Assembly (NCBI GenBank): GCA_903845195.1
Contig: CAIMWO010000024.1
Location: forward strand, 1 to 64,000
Direction: 5' to 3'
DNA length: 64,000 nucleotides
DNA from: an uncultured Phycisphaerales bacterium
GTDB taxonomy: Bacteria > Planctomycetota > Phycisphaerae > WQYP01
Positions 62,223 through 64,000 of this stretch are shown in pieces (position 1 is the stretch's first letter; every line of letters begins with the position of its first letter). The notes beneath the pieces are model-generated. The model saw only the letters and a program-made list of their open reading frames with translations. It searched no databases and was not told where the DNA came from. The translations under genes were made by a program, and so were the position numbers.

Positions 62223-63035
62223 ATGAACAAAGCCAACATCAAGATCGATGTCCTGAAGAAGACCCTGTCGCGCCTGATCAAAGCGGCCCCGGCCAAGGCG
62301 CCCGAGCCGGTCGATCCGGTGACGCGGATCATCCGCGCATTCATGGAATACGATTGTGACGAGGCGCGGTCAACGGTCGCCGAGCGGAAGATCGCCGAGA
62401 ACATGGTGGACCACAATGAGCTGCGCGTGACGCCGGCGATTGAGCTGGCCGCATTGCTTGGGGCGCGCTATCCGTTCGCCGAATCGCGTTGTGCGGCCCT
62501 GCACCGGACGCTGCAATCGATCTTCGACCGCGAGCATCAAATGCGCCTCGATCGGCTGGGAGAAATGCGCAAGACGGAAATTCGCCCCTATTTCCAGTCG
62601 CTGGCGGGCATTACGCCGTACGTTGAAGCTGCGGTTTCGCTGGATTGCTACGGCGTTCATGCCGTGCCGATGGATACCAAGCTGCTGCTGTGGCTGGTTT
62701 CCAAGGATGCTTTGCCGGAAACCCTGGATCTCAAGACCGCCCAGCAGATCCTCGAAAAGCATCTCAAGGCGACCGAAGCGGCCGATTTCTTCCACGGTGC
62801 GCGGCATGAGCTTGAAGGCTGGTCGCCCAAGTCGTGGCCGCAAGTCGCCAAGGTCCCGTCGCCGATTCTGGCCCCCCCACCGATTGAGGGCTCGCCGGAA
62901 GCCATCGCCAAGGCCAAAGCCGCCAAGGAACTGGCTGCCAAAGAGCTGGCGGCCAAAGATGCCCCGAAAGAGGCACCGAAGAAGCCGGAAGTAAAGGCCA
63001 AGGAAGCTCCCAAGGCCGCGGCCAAGAAGAAATAA
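62223..63035 (+). CDS. HhH-GPD (endonuclease III-like) protein lacking the catalytic Lys
   Basis: A 270-residue protein, start ATG 62223 (MNKANIKIDVLKK). Residues about 30-200 follow the DNA-glycosylase HhH-GPD order: DPVTRIIRAFMEYD, then LAGITPYVEAAV as the helix-hairpin-helix (127-138, cf. LPGVGRKTANVV) and HAVPMDTKL with the catalytic Asp (about 151). The Nth lysine is Tyr-133 here, as in monofunctional MutY-type or inactive members, and the C-terminal four-Cys [4Fe-4S] motif is absent. The tail (about 230-270) is Ala/Lys/Pro-rich, like the DNA-binding tails of planctomycete proteins. It may bind DNA without lyase activity. It is the last gene of the nusA run. Confidence 0.65.
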   Translation: MNKANIKIDVLKKTLSRLIKAAPAKAPEPVDPVTRIIRAFMEYDCDEARSTVAERKIAENMVDHNELRVTPAIELAALLGARYPFAESRCAALHRTLQSIFDREHQMRLDRLGEMRKTEIRPYFQSLAGITPYVEAAVSLDCYGVHAVPMDTKLLLWLVSKDALPETLDLKTAQQILEKHLKATEAADFFHGARHELEGWSPKSWPQVAKVPSPILAPPPIEGSPEAIAKAKAAKELAAKELAAKDAPKEAPKKPEVKAKEAPKAAAKKK

Positions 63036-63245
63036 CCCTCGCCACGAAAAAGACCGTTACAGCCGACAGAAGCCTATTCGCTTCGGTTACCGCGTCCTGC
63101 GCCCCGTGGTTTCACCTACCTCCGCAAGCGCTCCAGGATTTGTCCCTCGCCCACCCCCACATATCTCGCCGATAGAGAAAATGGAAAAGCTGCATTTCAG
63201 CCGTTAGAGTGCAACCTTCTCGCTAGGACCGATAACGAGGTACTC

Positions 63246-64000
63246 ATGAAAACTGTTGTCCACGTCACCCACGAAGCAGTCCAGAAAATCGGCGGCATCG
63301 GCGCTGTTCTTCACGGCCTGGTCACGTCCAAGACCTACCGATCCGAGGTCGGCCGCGACATCTTCCTGGGACCGCTCTTCTCCACCGAAGGCCCGCTGGA
63401 GAGCCGCCTGCCCGGTGGGAAGGTTCTCTATTCCGGCGTCGATGGCCACCGCAATACGCCCTACGCCAACGACTTTGCGCGCATCGAACATGAATACGGC
63501 GTCAAAATCATCTACGGCATCAAGACCTTTCACGACCCCCTCACCGGCATCACCACCGAACCGGAAGTGATTCTCGTCGATGTCCGCCACTACAACCCGG
63601 ACAAGATGGGCGTGATGAAGTTCATTCTGTACAAGGATTACGGCATCGAGTCCGGTCCTTACGAGAACATCTGGGATTATGAGCAGTACTGCCGCATTGC
63701 CGAGCCGGGCCTGGAGGCCATCCGGGCCATCGGCGCCTGCTCGAACGGCGGGCCGGTGACACCGATCATCCTTGCGCATGAATACATGGGTATGCCGACG
63801 GCGCTGTGCGCCCGCTCGCGCTTTCCCGGACAGTTTCGCTCGATCTTCTACGCCCATGAAGTGGCGACGATGCGGCGGCTGGTCGAGCACCACTCCGGTC
63901 ACGACACGATGTTCTACAACGTGTTGGAAAAGGCCCAGGCGGAAGGCAAGCACGTCGAGGATGTGTTCGGCAGCCAGAACGATTTTTACAAACATCCGCT
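63246..64000 (+). CDS. Glycogen synthase-like glycosyltransferase (3' end outside window)
   Basis: An ATG at 63246 with GAGGTactc just upstream begins MKTVVHVTHEAVQKIGGIGA. The K-x-G-G loop near the N-terminus is that of GT5 glycogen/starch synthases, which extend glucans from ADP-glucose or UDP-glucose. 251 residues are visible, with no stop before the window edge. Because only the N-terminal domain is visible, other GT-B transferases of this group are not excluded. A 210-bp gap without a gene separates it from the preceding gene. Confidence 0.7.
   Translation, partial: MKTVVHVTHEAVQKIGGIGAVLHGLVTSKTYRSEVGRDIFLGPLFSTEGPLESRLPGGKVLYSGVDGHRNTPYANDFARIEHEYGVKIIYGIKTFHDPLTGITTEPEVILVDVRHYNPDKMGVMKFILYKDYGIESGPYENIWDYEQYCRIAEPGLEAIRAIGACSNGGPVTPIILAHEYMGMPTALCARSRFPGQFRSIFYAHEVATMRRLVEHHSGHDTMFYNVLEKAQAEGKHVEDVFGSQNDFYKHP

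Overview
The window is about 60% GC with short intergenic gaps, many weak Shine-Dalgarno sites, and GTG or TTG starts chosen by context. Several features suggest a planctomycete, most likely of the class Phycisphaerae: three SPFH-domain proteins together with an ABC exporter, secreted TPR/PDZ/FHA proteins with Ala/Pro/Gln linkers, an Ala/Lys-rich tail on a DNA-glycosylase-like protein, and the nusA-infB-ylxP-rbfA order. This placement is an inference from gene content and composition, not a marker-gene identification. No rRNA, tRNA or CRISPR array was seen.

Region by region. 0-6 kb: the end of an ISAs1-type transposase, a YgaP-like membrane protein, a membrane-anchored TPR protein, a small membrane protein, an ammonium transporter (amt) and a HEAT-repeat protein. 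6-12 kb: a Cu(+)-type P-ATPase (copA), a PfkB-family sugar kinase and a Zn/Cd-type P-ATPase with a His-rich N-terminus. 11.8-20.6 kb: a tight co-directional run of three SPFH (HflK/HflC/stomatin-like) proteins, an ABC ATPase, its permease with a very large extracytoplasmic insert, and a membrane-anchored 490-aa protein. This run is the best candidate for a poorly described system. 20.7-25.2 kb: two GT4 glycosyltransferases, a flippase-like membrane protein and ilvE. 25.3-29.3 kb (minus strand): a succinate dehydrogenase/fumarate reductase operon sdhC-sdhA-orf-sdhB with an extra small membrane protein. 29.5-34.3 kb (minus strand): serA, an ArsR-type regulator, a divergent RNase HII-like protein, an MFS transporter and a lipoprotein, probably one operon. 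34.5-37.7 kb: a secreted protein, aspS and a small membrane protein.

37.7-41.5 kb is an accessory, repeat-rich island with an HNH-type nuclease candidate between two copies of a ~62-bp direct repeat, an unknown 241-aa protein, an IS110-type transposase remnant and about 940 bp of non-coding DNA with eight TGCGCA sites and degenerate repeats. 41.5-50.8 kb: pyruvate kinase, a lipoprotein, an MFS-PlsC fusion, a single-chain indolepyruvate:ferredoxin oxidoreductase and hemW. 51-56.5 kb: FHA, PDZ and TPR proteins and a sugar-type (CUT1/MalK-like) ABC ATPase. 56.5-63 kb: a leader with two terminator-like hairpins, then nusA, infB, a DUF503 protein, rbfA and a HhH-GPD-like protein. The window ends inside a glycogen-synthase-like glycosyltransferase.

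One large-scale signal stands out. The plus strand is G-rich up to about 6.66 kb, C-rich from there to about 41.64 kb whichever strand the genes are on, then G-rich again. Both switches fall inside intact genes (copA and pyk).
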